Assembly: GCA_024362935.1 (NCBI GenBank)
Contig: JANCRA010000177.1
Span: forward strand, 124,001-188,000
Direction: 5' to 3'
Origin: Setophaga petechia
Lineage: Eukaryota > Chordata > Aves > Passeriformes > Parulidae
Length of the DNA: 64,000 bases
The translations under genes were made by a program, and so were the position numbers. Every line of letters begins with the position of its first letter. Within the stretch, counting starts at the first letter, position 1. This document shows, one piece after another, positions 1 through 9,703 of the stretch. Below the pieces are notes generated by a model. That model ran no database searches. It was given only the letters and a program-made list of their open reading frames with translations, and was not told the DNA's origin.

Positions 1-1580
1 CTCACAGGCTAAACATTTTCTTAAATTTATTGACATATTTCAATCACTTCTCAGAATTTATTGACATCAGAGTATGAGTGTCCTGTAGGTCCCTGCTGGT
101 TGTTGCCACAGTTTCAAGAGATCCATGCACAAAAGAACCTAAGACACAACTGAGCTTGCAAAGCAAATTTATTCCATTAGTTGCACTAGCAAATAATACA
201 TACTGACCCCTGGATTCCCAAAAATCCACTGAGCAGGAGAAGGAGATGGAGCGTGGTGCTCAGCAGCAGGGGCAGGTAGGCAGTGCATTTCCAGGACATC
301 CCCTGGATCAAAGCCCTGTGCATCTCATCCTTCTCACCCCTCCACCCCAGAACCAGGCCTTGTATCTCCTGCTCAGGAGTGGAATTTTACAGCAGGAGTC
401 AGAGCAGCAGCTCACACATGCCTGGCGTGGGAGATGAGGCCATGATGGCTCAGGATGACTCCATGACTCCCTGCCACCAAGGGCTCCATTATGCATTGCT
501 CCCCTTTCCAAGCTTGACTGCCCACCGACTGACCAGGACATTGTTTCTCTTTCAAGGGTCAAGGTCCCACCTGTTAAACAAGACACTTTTCTTCATTGTC
601 TTGTCAACCTGCTCAAACATGGATCAAATATGGCAGGGCCTGGGACACGACTCCAGTTCCTGACACAGTTGTTTTGGAAATATTCCCATTGCTCAAACTC
701 TCCTTTGGTGGTCAAGAGCCTCCTAAAAACACTTTCTTCCTTTTGAATGCATTCCAGATACCTTCTTAGCAGGACCACTCTCCTTATTGTCAAGGCCAAG
801 ATACACACAGTAAGCACTGCAGTGGGGAAATACAGGCTTCAGCACTCCTGTTAAAGCTAAAGGAATTCACAAGACTAAGCCCTGTTTGTTACACTTAACA
901 CCTCTCCTTCCTATTCTGGGAATCAAACACAAGCATTTCATCAACACACCCACGGCCTCTTTGGGACCAGTCCCGGTGCTGGGTGGCCGGCACACTTGCA
1001 GGGGCGTGACACAGGCACGGGATGTGTGGCCCAGAGCACCAATGCTGCTCTGTCCCCTGGGCAGCGCTGGCAGCAGCAGCAGCTGTGGCAGAGTCCCTGC
1101 CAAAGGAGATTTGCCATCGCCAAGGCCTGCCAATGCTGCTGCCTGTCTCCTGACACAGAGACCTGTGGGCCCCGGGGGACATCTCTGCCAGGGGACAGCC
1201 AAAGCCAACGTGCCTTGGTGTCTATGCCATCTTTTCTGCTGCTGGCTCTTGGCAGGAGCACCTGGAGCAGTTGCTGGCCACACTGGGTATCCGTCAGAAG
1301 GCAGAAGCTGTTGTCCCTTCCTGGAATGAGTTTTGCTCGGAAGTGATTATCTGCAGTGCAAAACCACCATCCACTATTGACTTTCACAGGACAATGACAT
1401 TCTTACAGAGATACTGTCAAGTTGCCTTGTGTGCTTCTGGCTGTTTCTCTTGCTCTCTGGATAAAAACATCAGCCCGGCGTCTGATGGCCAATGCTGCGG
1501 GTGCTGCCTGTCTGGCTGTGGTCAGCAGCTGGTGGCCAAACACAAGCGGGTGCCTTCTGGGCAAGGGAATGGACTGGCAC
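1..1580. other. Flank left of ERV-A, no supported gene
   Basis: I see no exon with convincing splice sites and family similarity here. A minus-strand open stretch at 593-817 has a plausible acceptor near 815 but no clear donor and no family I recognise. The part from about 950 to 1,300 is GC- and CAG/CTG-rich. The sequence up to 1,580 is the left flank of ERV-A. Confidence 0.5.
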
Positions 1581-2471
1581 TGTAAGAGTCTGTCAGAAAT
1601 ACCCTTCATTTTTTGCCTCATGATCGTCATGGAAGACCACCAAAAAGTTAAAACTGTTAAGCCAGTGGGGAGGGGAAAGTCACGCGATTGTCAGCTTGTT
1701 TCCACAGGTGTTATTTGCATAACAAGCCATGCTGAACACGAAGGGGGCATCCTGCCCCTTCTGAACAATGGACTCTCTCCCCACCTCCTGGCCTGCCTGG
1801 CTTGAGCTCTGGATGGTCTCCCACAGAAGACCCCTCTCACCTGCCCTCAACCATCGTGACAGACAAGCAGAAAAGGCCTCTTCATCAAGGAACCAAGACA
1901 AGAAACTCCCCGCGCAAGGAAACCCCCCCCTTGCACCTTCCTCCAGAGACTGGGACTGAACTCCCCCCCTTGCTTGGGGGAGTTGTGCAGTGGAGGGGGA
2001 AAGGCTGCCCAGAACAAATGCACCTGTGAGCATTGGGCCATGAAAACAATGGTCTTTGCCTGTTGCTTGGCTTGGACTCTGTGTACCCCCCTGTTTGGTT
2101 TTTCCCCCCTCCCTAGAGACCTTTTGTTTCAGGTTCCCTTCCCCCAACCAAAAAACCGTGTAATTGGAACCCCAGTTAGCCGTACTCTTTGAGATCTCCC
2201 CTGACGTGGACTGGCGAACCTCCGACGGCTGGACCCTCAAAGGACAAGAGCAACACCATGCTTTGGTAGCTATACCCATTCCCCCTTTTTCCTCCCTTTT
2301 TCCCTTTTTTCTCCCTTCTTCTCCCCGATTCCCTCACCAATGCACCACAGTTGTAGTTCTATTAATAAACAAAACCTGCTGATTTTATTGCTGTAAATCC
2401 CCTGTGCCTTGGCTGGTTGTTTTGCACCTAAAAATCACCGCATCATCTGTCCACTGGGACAGATCGCGACA
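1581..2471 (+). repeat. ERV-A 5' LTR
   Basis: Starts TGTAAGAGTC and ends GCGACA. It matches 11,846-12,733 along its whole length. The polyadenylation signal AATAAA is at 2,364-2,369. A long C/T-rich run precedes it around 2,280-2,335. Eight substitutions separate it from the 3' copy in the first 85 bp. Confidence 0.93.
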
Positions 2472-2475
2472 TAAT

Positions 2476-2493
2476 TGGCGTCACGGACAGGAT
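2476..2493 (+). other. ERV-A probable primer binding site
   Basis: TGGCGTCACGGACAGGAT lies 4 bases after the LTR end, where the tRNA primer site is expected. I do not assign the tRNA with confidence. Confidence 0.5.
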
Positions 2494-2689
2494 TCTGGTA
2501 GCCAAAGGGATTTGCAGGTTTTGTGTAGTCTGTAACAGGGGAGAGAGAGTCTACCCCGAAAGGGCGCGATTCGAATCTCTCGCAAACTGCACACGCCTAC
2601 AAAGGCAAATCTCATGCTCAATTGAGCGCTCAGGCTCCGGAATTGGCACAAAAGATTTTTCGGAGCAAAACAGGGGTAACTATCACAGT

Positions 2690-2815
2690 TGCTGTTACTG
2701 TCACTGACACTGACACTGACACTGATCTTGTTACTGCCACTGCCACTGATATGGATCTTGTTATTGTTACTGATGCTGATACTGATGCTGTTACTGATAC
2801 TGATACTGCTGATTT
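2690..2815 (+). repeat. Imperfect ACTGAY hexamer repeats in ERV-A leader
   Basis: A run of about 20 degenerate 6-bp units (ACTGAC, ACTGAT, ACTGCC, GCTGAT) in the untranslated leader. Its plus-strand translation would be an alternating Thr-Asp run, which follows from the repeat and is not evidence of a gene. Confidence 0.8.
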
Positions 2816-2852
2816 GTGTGAATTTGTTACTGTTGTATTTGAGTGTATTAGG

Positions 2853-3121
2853 ACTGTCTAGGAAGGAAGGGGCAGATTTGAAGCAACCACGCAGGGTCTC
2901 CTAGACAGATATTGTCCCTTCGCCTACACAGGGCAGTCAGGGGGGGCACAGCAAAGGCTGAGTGGCTTCCCCCATTCTAGGTTCTGGTCCCCTCACAAAG
3001 AAAACATTTGTGCACGTGTATGCATGTGTATGTATGTATGTACTGTCTGGGAAGGAAGAGACAAACTTGAAGTAACCACACAGGGCCTCCCAGACTGATC
3101 CTGTCTCTTCAACTGTCCAGG
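2853..3121 (+). repeat. Direct duplication in ERV-A leader
   Basis: The block 2,853-2,933 (starting ACTGTCTAGGAAGGAAG) recurs in diverged form at 3,042-3,121 (ACTGTCTGGGAAGGAAG). Both copies keep a second inverted block (ctcctagaca, ctcccagact) that could pair with the first. This could be a duplicated structured leader element such as a packaging signal (inference). Confidence 0.7.
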
Positions 3122-3210
3122 GACACAAAGTGGGGACACTGTGAGTTTGCATGATTGTGTAACCTGAGTTCATTTACTCCCTGGTACAGTTTTGGTCCCT
3201 CCACACAAAA

Positions 3211-3377
3211 TGAGTGAACAGCTCAATCCTAAAGCAAAATCTGATTTTTACTCATTGCTCACTAAACACAATGCAAAACCGTCACCTGGTAGAGAGACTT
3301 GGGCAGAGAACAACCGGTTTAATCTGGAAAATGTCATTGATAGAATATGTTCTCTGCAACACGAATCAAAATTTTAA
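3211..3377 (+). CDS. Short ORF upstream of ERV-A gag
   Basis: ATG at 3,211 opens a 55-codon frame that ends with TAA at 3,375-3,377. The next base starts the ATG of the main gag ORF in the same frame (TAAATG). It is either a separate leader peptide or the original gag N-terminus cut off by a stop. The in-frame ATG beginning Met-Gly-Arg at 3,378, a possible myristoylation context, favours gag starting at 3,378. No family is recognised. Confidence 0.45.
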
Positions 3378-5105
3378 ATGGGCAGAAATAAGAACATTCT
3401 TTACTCAGTTTTGGGAGCCTGTCTCACTGCAGCCATCGAAAACCGCTTTAAGCGGAGAAGTGAGGAAAGGGTAATAATAGACTCGCTCCAAAATCCAGTT
3501 GAAATCTTGCAAAAACGGTTAAATGAAGATAGAAATGAAATTTACATGCTGCGAGCTGCCCTTAGGGATGAACGCACCAAAAACACACACAAAATTAGCT
3601 CCTCTACAGAGGAGGAAGAAAAGGAAACACCTCACATTAGACAAATATATCCACACAAAGAACTTGAAGCGGCAAAACAGAACTATCCATACAAAGAATC
3701 TGAAACAGTTAAAAATTGTGGAGAAAATTGCTGTACCCACTTAAGACCTTTTATTAAAACTGAATATAATTATATCAATGATGAGGATGCAGATCCACAC
3801 ATCACAACCAAACACACACCATTTAGCACTACCGAATTAGCTAAATTGAAAAAGGAATTCGGGCGCCTTCCTCATGAATCAGAAACAGAATATGTGTTTC
3901 GTGTATCTCTCAATGGCGGAGACCAAATTAAATTAACTGAACAAGAAGCCAGTGGATAGTGGGGAAATGGTGTTTTCCTGACAACAGGAGATAAGCATGA
4001 CTCTTGGTCTCTAACACAACGTGCAGCTTTTTGGGCCAGGGGAAAAAATCCCCTGGAAAGGGGTGATCCCCTGGCAATCGTCGGTACACCCAACCAGCTC
4101 CTAGAAAGTGTACATAAAGCTGCTTGTTTGCAAATGATACATGAAAAGAAATTGACTCCTCGTTTTGAATCCCCCATGCAATTGCCTGTGAAGCCTGAAA
4201 TAATGGCCCCTTTAATTCGTGGGCTTCCCTAAACATTGAAACCAACAGCAATCACTATACAAAAAACCATCATGGCTTTAAGCCCTGTAGAAAGACTGGA
4301 TAGATTTCTCAATAACTCTGCTGATCCAGCCGAGTCTACTGACTCTGCTCCTTCACCATATTCACCATCACAGTCCACAAACACACACTCTGATTCACTT
4401 AGCAACACCTGTAAGATTTGGACCTGGGGTGAAGTCGCAGTAGATTAAATTAATTATTGTCGACAGTATGGGCCTGTAAAAGGCCTAGAGGAGAAACCAG
4501 AAAAAGCAAAAGGTGTCCGGTTTAGGGGAACCCCCAACACTGAAAACACAGAACCTGGAAAACAAGTTTCCAACAGACAACGTTGGTGGATGCTGGGAAT
4601 AAAAAAGGGGGTCCCCAGAGAAATAATGGAGGGTTTACCAATTGAAAAATTGCAGAAAATAATAAATAACTGACATCTTAGGAGACCAAACCCACCCACC
4701 CAGCCCAGTGCACCGATCCCCCTCCCTCCTCAGAAAACAACATACGCTCCTACTAATACACAGTACAATACATACAGCACATCTCAGTCTCCCCCACAGA
4801 ACACATCTAAGGAGCCAAAGTTAAACCTTCCCCAGCTTCTCCCTCAGAAACTGGGCAGTGAAACTGTAACTCAATCCTCCTCACAGAACACAAACTATGA
4901 ACCAAAGTTAACCCTCTCCCAGCTTCTTTCTCAGAACCTGGACAGTGAAACCCTTGCTGGGTGTCTCTTAAAAAGCACTGGCAGTAAGCCAGAAGTAACT
5001 CTTTCACAACTTCTTTCACAGAGCCTAAGCAACATAACTGCCCACCCTCCCGTACCCCAAAACACAAACAGTGAGTCCACATCAACAGAGCTTTCGGGAA
5101 ACTAA
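3378..5105 (+). pseudogene. gag: ERV-A gag, one frame broken by stops, no zinc knuckle
   Basis: The structural polyprotein gene lies in a single frame from ATG 3,378 to TAA 5,103-5,105. It is interrupted only by stops at 3,957 (TAG), 4,230 (TAA), 4,446 (TAA) and 4,671 (TGA); no frameshift is seen. The N-terminus begins MGRNKN. A capsid-like part runs to about 4,230. The C-terminal third (4,680-5,100) is rich in Pro, Ser and Gln and repeats the motif LTLSQLLSQ three times in varied form (about 4,825, 4,910, 5,000). No CCHC box is present anywhere in the frame, unlike most orthoretroviral gag proteins; spumaviral Gag also lacks one. The frame ends in a slippery sequence feeding pro-pol. Confidence 0.75.
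5096..5102 (+). promoter_or_regulatory. -1 ribosomal frameshift site GGGAAAC (gag to pro-pol)
   Basis: In the gag frame the codons read tcG GGA AAC TAA, an exact X XXY YYZ heptamer right before the gag stop. A -1 slip leads to the pro-pol frame, which is open from 5,102. GGGAAAC is a known slippery heptamer in betaretroviral gag-pro junctions. A GC-containing stretch follows (5,108-5,145) that could fold; I did not compute it. Confidence 0.8.
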
Positions 5106-6274
5106 TATCTCCACCGCTTACAGGTGAGCGAAGGGGCAGAAGCTGGGTTTATTTACGAATGCTCACAAAAAACAAATCAGGAGACATATTAACCACAGCA
5201 ATCATGGACACCAAAAAAGTTCTGGTAACCTTCATAGTTGATACTGGAGCCCAGATCTCCGCACTGACATATAAAGATGCTCAGAAGTGTGGAGCTGTTC
5301 CAACAAAAAGGCAATGTTGCGTTCTTAATGCTTTAGGAACCATAGAACCCACGAATGTAGCTCTAGTCAAAGTAACACTCCCTGGAGAAGAAAATCAATT
5401 AGCTGTCAAAATGGTGATTGGGGACATTCCAAATAACCTGGTAGGGATGGATGTCCTCGCAGGAAGACAGTGGGAAGACACTGAGGGTTTTCTGTGGTCT
5501 TTTGACACTCGTCTACTAAACATCAGACTGCTACAGATTGCACCCACACTGCCTTACAGTAAAACAATCAATGTAAAACAATATCCTTTGCCTTCTGGAG
5601 CTAAGCAAGGCATCAAACCAGTTATTCAGGAATTGCGCGAACAAGGAATAATAATTAACACACATTCCCCATATAACTCACCCGTGTGGCCAGTGCGAAA
5701 GCCCAACGGGAAGTGGAGACTTACGGTTGATTATCGTAGGCTCAATGCCAACGCTGATCCTCTGACTGCAGCAGTGCCAAATTTAGCTGAGTTAATAACA
5801 TCAATACAAGAAAAATCCCACACAATCATGGCAGCAATAGATGTAAAAGACATGTTCTTTATGATACCAATACAACCAGCAGACATGGATCGCTTTGCAT
5901 TCACATGGGAGGGACAACAGTACACATTCACAAAACTCCCACAAGGTAACAAACACTCTCCAACTCTAGCACATCATGCTTTAGCTAAAGAATTAGAAAA
6001 GATACCCAAACCTGACACTGTAGATGTTTACCAATACATTGATGACATTTTGGTAGGAGGAGAGGAAATTAAGGAGGTGGGGGATCTCCAGCAGACTAGA
6101 ATCTCTCATCTGGAGAGCATGGATTTAAAGATTCTCCCAGAGAAAATCCAAAAGCCTTCTCAGGAAGTAAAATTTCTGGGAATTTGGTGGCAATCCGGGA
6201 GCACATGCATCTCACCTGACACTTTAACTTCTTTAGAGCAGATGAAAATAAAAAAGACCTCCAGCAAGCCTTAG
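5102..6274 (+). pseudogene. pol: ERV-A protease and reverse transcriptase (5' part of pol)
   Basis: Open in the frame entered by the -1 slip. The aspartic protease active site DTGA is at 5,240-5,251. RT follows: LTVDYRRLN near 5,720, the FTKLPQGNKHSP block near 5,930, and the polymerase signature YIDD at 6,035-6,046. The frame is lost at about 6,250, where RT homology moves to the next frame, and this ORF stops at 6,272-6,274. Protease and RT share one frame, so only gag-pro needs recoding. RT is most like class III/ERV-L types by its TVDYRRLN...TAAVPNL spacing (family judgement). Confidence 0.85.
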
Positions 6275-6662
6275 GACTCTTAGTATTCTGGAGGAAAGAT
6301 ATCCCAGACTTCTCCATCATTGCTAGGCCCCTTTACAATTTACTAAGAAAAGTAGTCAAATGGGACTGGACTCCTTCCCAGGAAGAAGCATTACAACTAC
6401 TGATCTTTGAAGCCACTGCACATCAGGCATTGGGGCCAATTCACCCTGGAGACCCTTTCCAAGTGGAATGGGGGTTTGCCTCCTCAGGGCTATCAATACG
6501 TATTTGGCAGTGAGGTCCTGAGGGTCCAATGAGGCCTGTTAGCTTCTTTTTCTGGGGTTTTAAAGATGCTGAGAAAAGATACACTACCTGGGAGAAAGGA
6601 CTGTTTGTTGTCAGCTTAGCTCTCATTGAAGTAGAAAAATCACACGGCAACAAGCTATCATA
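6262..6662 (+). pseudogene. pol: ERV-A RT connection region, frameshifted
   Basis: RT thumb/connection homology continues in frame 1 (QQALGLLVFWRK at 6,262, then ARPLYNLL and TWEKGLF). It has a TGA at about 6,511, and the frame ends near 6,650 around an A-run, after which homology passes to the frame of the RNase H-integrase ORF. Two frameshifts therefore bracket this segment. Confidence 0.7.
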
Positions 6663-8213
6663 TTGAGAGGTCCTTTCAAGGTAATCAAAGCTGTTACAAA
6701 TGGGACCCCTCCACCTGATGGCATAGCCCAAAAATCATCAGTCAGAAAATGGTATGCCCAAATAGAATACTATTGCAATACCTTTCCTGTCACAGAAGGT
6801 GCTGCAAAATTCTTAGCAATACAAGATACTGCGAGCCTGGATAGCAGCCAAGACAAACCTGCTTCTGTAATAAAAGTAGCACCACCCTTCTCATCTGAGT
6901 TAGCAGCAAACTGTTGGTTTACAGATGCTTCTTCAAAACGGGAAGGAAAGATTTGGAAACATAAGGCAGCTGCCTTACATATTTCATCTGGTGAAAAAAT
7001 TATCACAGAAGGGGAGGGCAGCACTCATGTTTGGGAACTCATAGCTGTCTGGAGGGTTTTCCAACGTGAGGCACAGAACACCTCTCCTGTTTACACCTAC
7101 ACTGATTCATATGCAGTGTACAAAGGCTGCACTGAGTGGCTCCCTTTCTGGCAACAGAATGGCTGGGAAGTTAAGAGAATCCCAGTGTGGCAGAAAGATA
7201 AGTGGCAAGAAATTCTAGAAATTGCCAGTAAAGGAAACTTTTTGGTTGGTTGGGTAGCTTCTCACCAAACAGATGGGAATCAAGCAGGAGAATGGAACAA
7301 CAGAGCTGATGAACTAGCAAGGCTTAGCCCCCTGAAAAAGGAAGCTACCTCAGAGGACTGGAGTCAACTATTAGAATGGTTACATGTAAAAAGACAGCAC
7401 ACAGGTGCAAAAGATTTATATCAGGAAGCACACGCCCGTGGCTGGCCAGTTACCCGTGAAATGTGTAAAACATGCATATCAGCCTGTGAACAATGCCACA
7501 AGCGACTGGAAAGGCACCCTTTGGAAGATGACCCTCTGCATTTGAGGAAAGATAAAGGCTTGTGGGAAGCATGGCAGGTAGATTACATTGGTCCTTTTAA
7601 AAAGTCAGGAGGAAAACATTATGTGTTGGTAGGAGTAGAAATTGTGTCTGGATTAGTGCAAGCTGATGCTTTTAAAAGGGCCAAAGGAGATAATACAGTC
7701 AAAACTTTGCAGGGGTGGTTTGGAACTTTCCCAAAGCCGCAAGAAATTCAGTCCAACAACGGGTCTCACTTTACTGCTAAGGTGGTACAAGACTGGGCCA
7801 AGATTGAAGGCATAAAGTGGACTTTTCATACTCCTTACTATCCTCAGGCTAACGGGATTGTAGAAAGGACAAATGGCCTTTTGAAACGGTTCCTTAAGCC
7901 ACAAAAATCAAATTGGGACTGTCGGCTGTGGGAAGCTGTTGAGGGAATAAATAGCAGGTGGGGAGTAAATGGCTGCCCCAAAGTCACTGCTTTTTACCCT
8001 ACACCTCTGAGCATCATCCCCTCACTGCAGGCTCCTGACGACCCAAATCATCCATCACATTACCCTGGACAGCCGGTCTTAGTGGACCTCCCCACAGGGG
8101 GTGAGGTACCACTTGTGCTGAAAACCCCTCTGAACAAATATGCATGGGTAGCTTCTGATGCTCCTGGGAAAGAGCACCGCATACATACACGCTGGATAAT
8201 CCCTTTGTTTTAA
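6663..8213 (+). pseudogene. pol: ERV-A RNase H and integrase, catalytic Asp changed
   Basis: A 516-codon open stretch. RNase H: CWFTDASS near 6,910, ELIAV near 7,036, TDSYAV near 7,104 and ADELARL near 7,305. Integrase: zinc-binding part ending CISACEQC near 7,475, then the core with Asp at 7,581 (WQVDYIGP) and Glu at 7,863. The second catalytic position, 36 codons before that Glu, is AAC (Asn) at 7,755-7,757 where the D,D-35-E family needs Asp; GAC to AAC is a G-to-A change. The C-terminal domain ends IHTRWIIPLF. The enzyme would be inactive as read, although the ORF is open. Confidence 0.85.
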
Positions 8214-8300
8214 ACTCTTTTTCTGCCTCTCAGTGGCAGGATTTTTTGTTGCTTTTGCTTTTACAGGAGAACCCCGAGGGACATGAGAATCATTTGAAAC

Positions 8301-8896
8301 ATGATAACGTTGCTAATACTTTTCTGCATCTTACCACAATTTCATGGACAGCCCCCTGGTGAGCAGCTGTGGCCCGAAGCCATCATCCAGCACACCATGT
8401 TCTTGGATCCTATCCCAAGGGTCGTTACCCGAGCCTGGCAACCCTAGTGCTGCATGACTCCAAGGTGTATCGCCCAAATGAGTGGAGATGGGACCAGAAT
8501 GAATTGATCCCAACCCTAACGGGAACGGTCGGTGAGTCCATTGTGGTAACATGCAGAAAGGTAGAAGGAACCCTCCATGAAAAAGCCACCTCCATCATCA
8601 TTGCTGGAAATTTTATGGAGGCCAGTGGAAGGAATCATCTGGATATCCCTTCAGCAAAATTATGTCCCACAAAGAAGTGGGGGTGTTCCAAAATAAAAAG
8701 TCCCCTCACTCTATGTTGCCACCAGGAACATATTGGTAGTTATGCTTTAGGCCCCAAAATTAACAATGTTGCAATTACAAGAGATTGTCATGATGAATCA
8801 CTTGATTGCTGGTACAGTTTTACTCTGGTTAAACCCACTTATGTGACATGTCACTGGCAAAATGACACAGCTGACCCATTAGGATTAAAAGGTTAG
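8301..8896 (+). pseudogene. env: ERV-A env: signal peptide and first Ig-like surface domain
   Basis: ATG 8,301 begins a hydrophobic signal-like segment (MITLLILFCILPQ) in frame 0. The surface-protein homology moves to frame 2 by about 8,440, so there is a frameshift. The domain reads LATLVLHDSKVYRPNEW..., then GESIVVTC (a B-strand-like Cys) and DCWYSFTL...VTCHW (an F-strand-like Cys). It ends at an in-frame TAG (8,894-8,896). It is related to the next domain (8,960-9,703) at matching positions, which suggests a tandem duplication inside the surface subunit. Several N-glycosylation sites occur further on. Confidence 0.7.
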
Positions 8897-9703
8897 GTTT
8901 ATAAATTCAAGATAAACACTGTACCAAAACCCACACTGAGTGCTGTAACCTTCTCTCAGATGCAAGGTGTGAAGCCCATTTCTAATACATCTCAAGGGGC
9001 AGACACCACAAAGCCTGCACTGAGCATGGAAAACACAACAATCACACCCCAATTGGTAGAGACAACGGAAGGCCCTTTTACTACGTGGCCCTGGTCTCAA
9101 GCCTTCCAGCAATTTACGGGATCTATGGGAGATGTCACTGGTCTAAATTTACTAACGGTAGTTACACATGAAGATAAATTGTACACTAGGCAAGAATGGG
9201 AAAAACAGAAAACCTGGCAGCTTCAAGGAGTGGTGGGAGAACAAATTAGTATTGGGTGTCGAATGGTTAATGGGTCTGACTACAGCAAAGCAATTGCAAT
9301 TACTGTTTCCACAGATGAGGAAAACAAAGAAGAGCAAGTAGGTACGCATGCAAGTGTACGAGACTGCTGGCACAGCTTCACACTGACCCACACTACGGAG
9401 GTAGTTTGCCTCTGGTCTAAAGACACTCAAGGTCTTTCTTTTAAATTTGTGATAAACGCTGAAACCTACTTTACCATTGTTACCACTTCACCCGTATCAC
9501 CGGTTGTACTCACTCCAAGAATTTTCAAAATTGGACCCTATATAATCAGGAAAACCGGCCAACAACAAATATTGTTCAATCCAGCATGGTCTCTCAAACA
9601 AGTCAAATTGCTAATGCAAAACAATGTTTCAGATATTCAGCCAGCTTATTCCCCGTTCTTGCAGACTTCTTTTGAAGGTTGGACCATCTGGCTCCGGAAA
9701 TGA
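8897..9703 (+). pseudogene. env: ERV-A env: second Ig-like surface domain
   Basis: Continues in the same frame after the TAG at 8,894. A Thr/Ser-rich linker (about 8,900-9,080) leads to a domain starting LNLLTVVTHEDKLYTRQEW, with GEQISIGC and DCWHSFTL...VVCLW at the spacing seen in the first domain. It is closely similar to the single surface domain of ERV-B (27,065-27,600). The ORF ends at TGA 9,701-9,703, just after the basic residues where the surface/transmembrane cleavage site would be. Confidence 0.75.

Noticed and set aside
600..817. Minus-strand 74-codon frame as an exon
   Set aside because: No convincing donor site and no family recognised.
2622..2904. Thr-Asp repeat ORF in the ERV-A leader
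   Set aside because: It follows from the hexamer repeat, lies before gag, and has no similarity to a protein.
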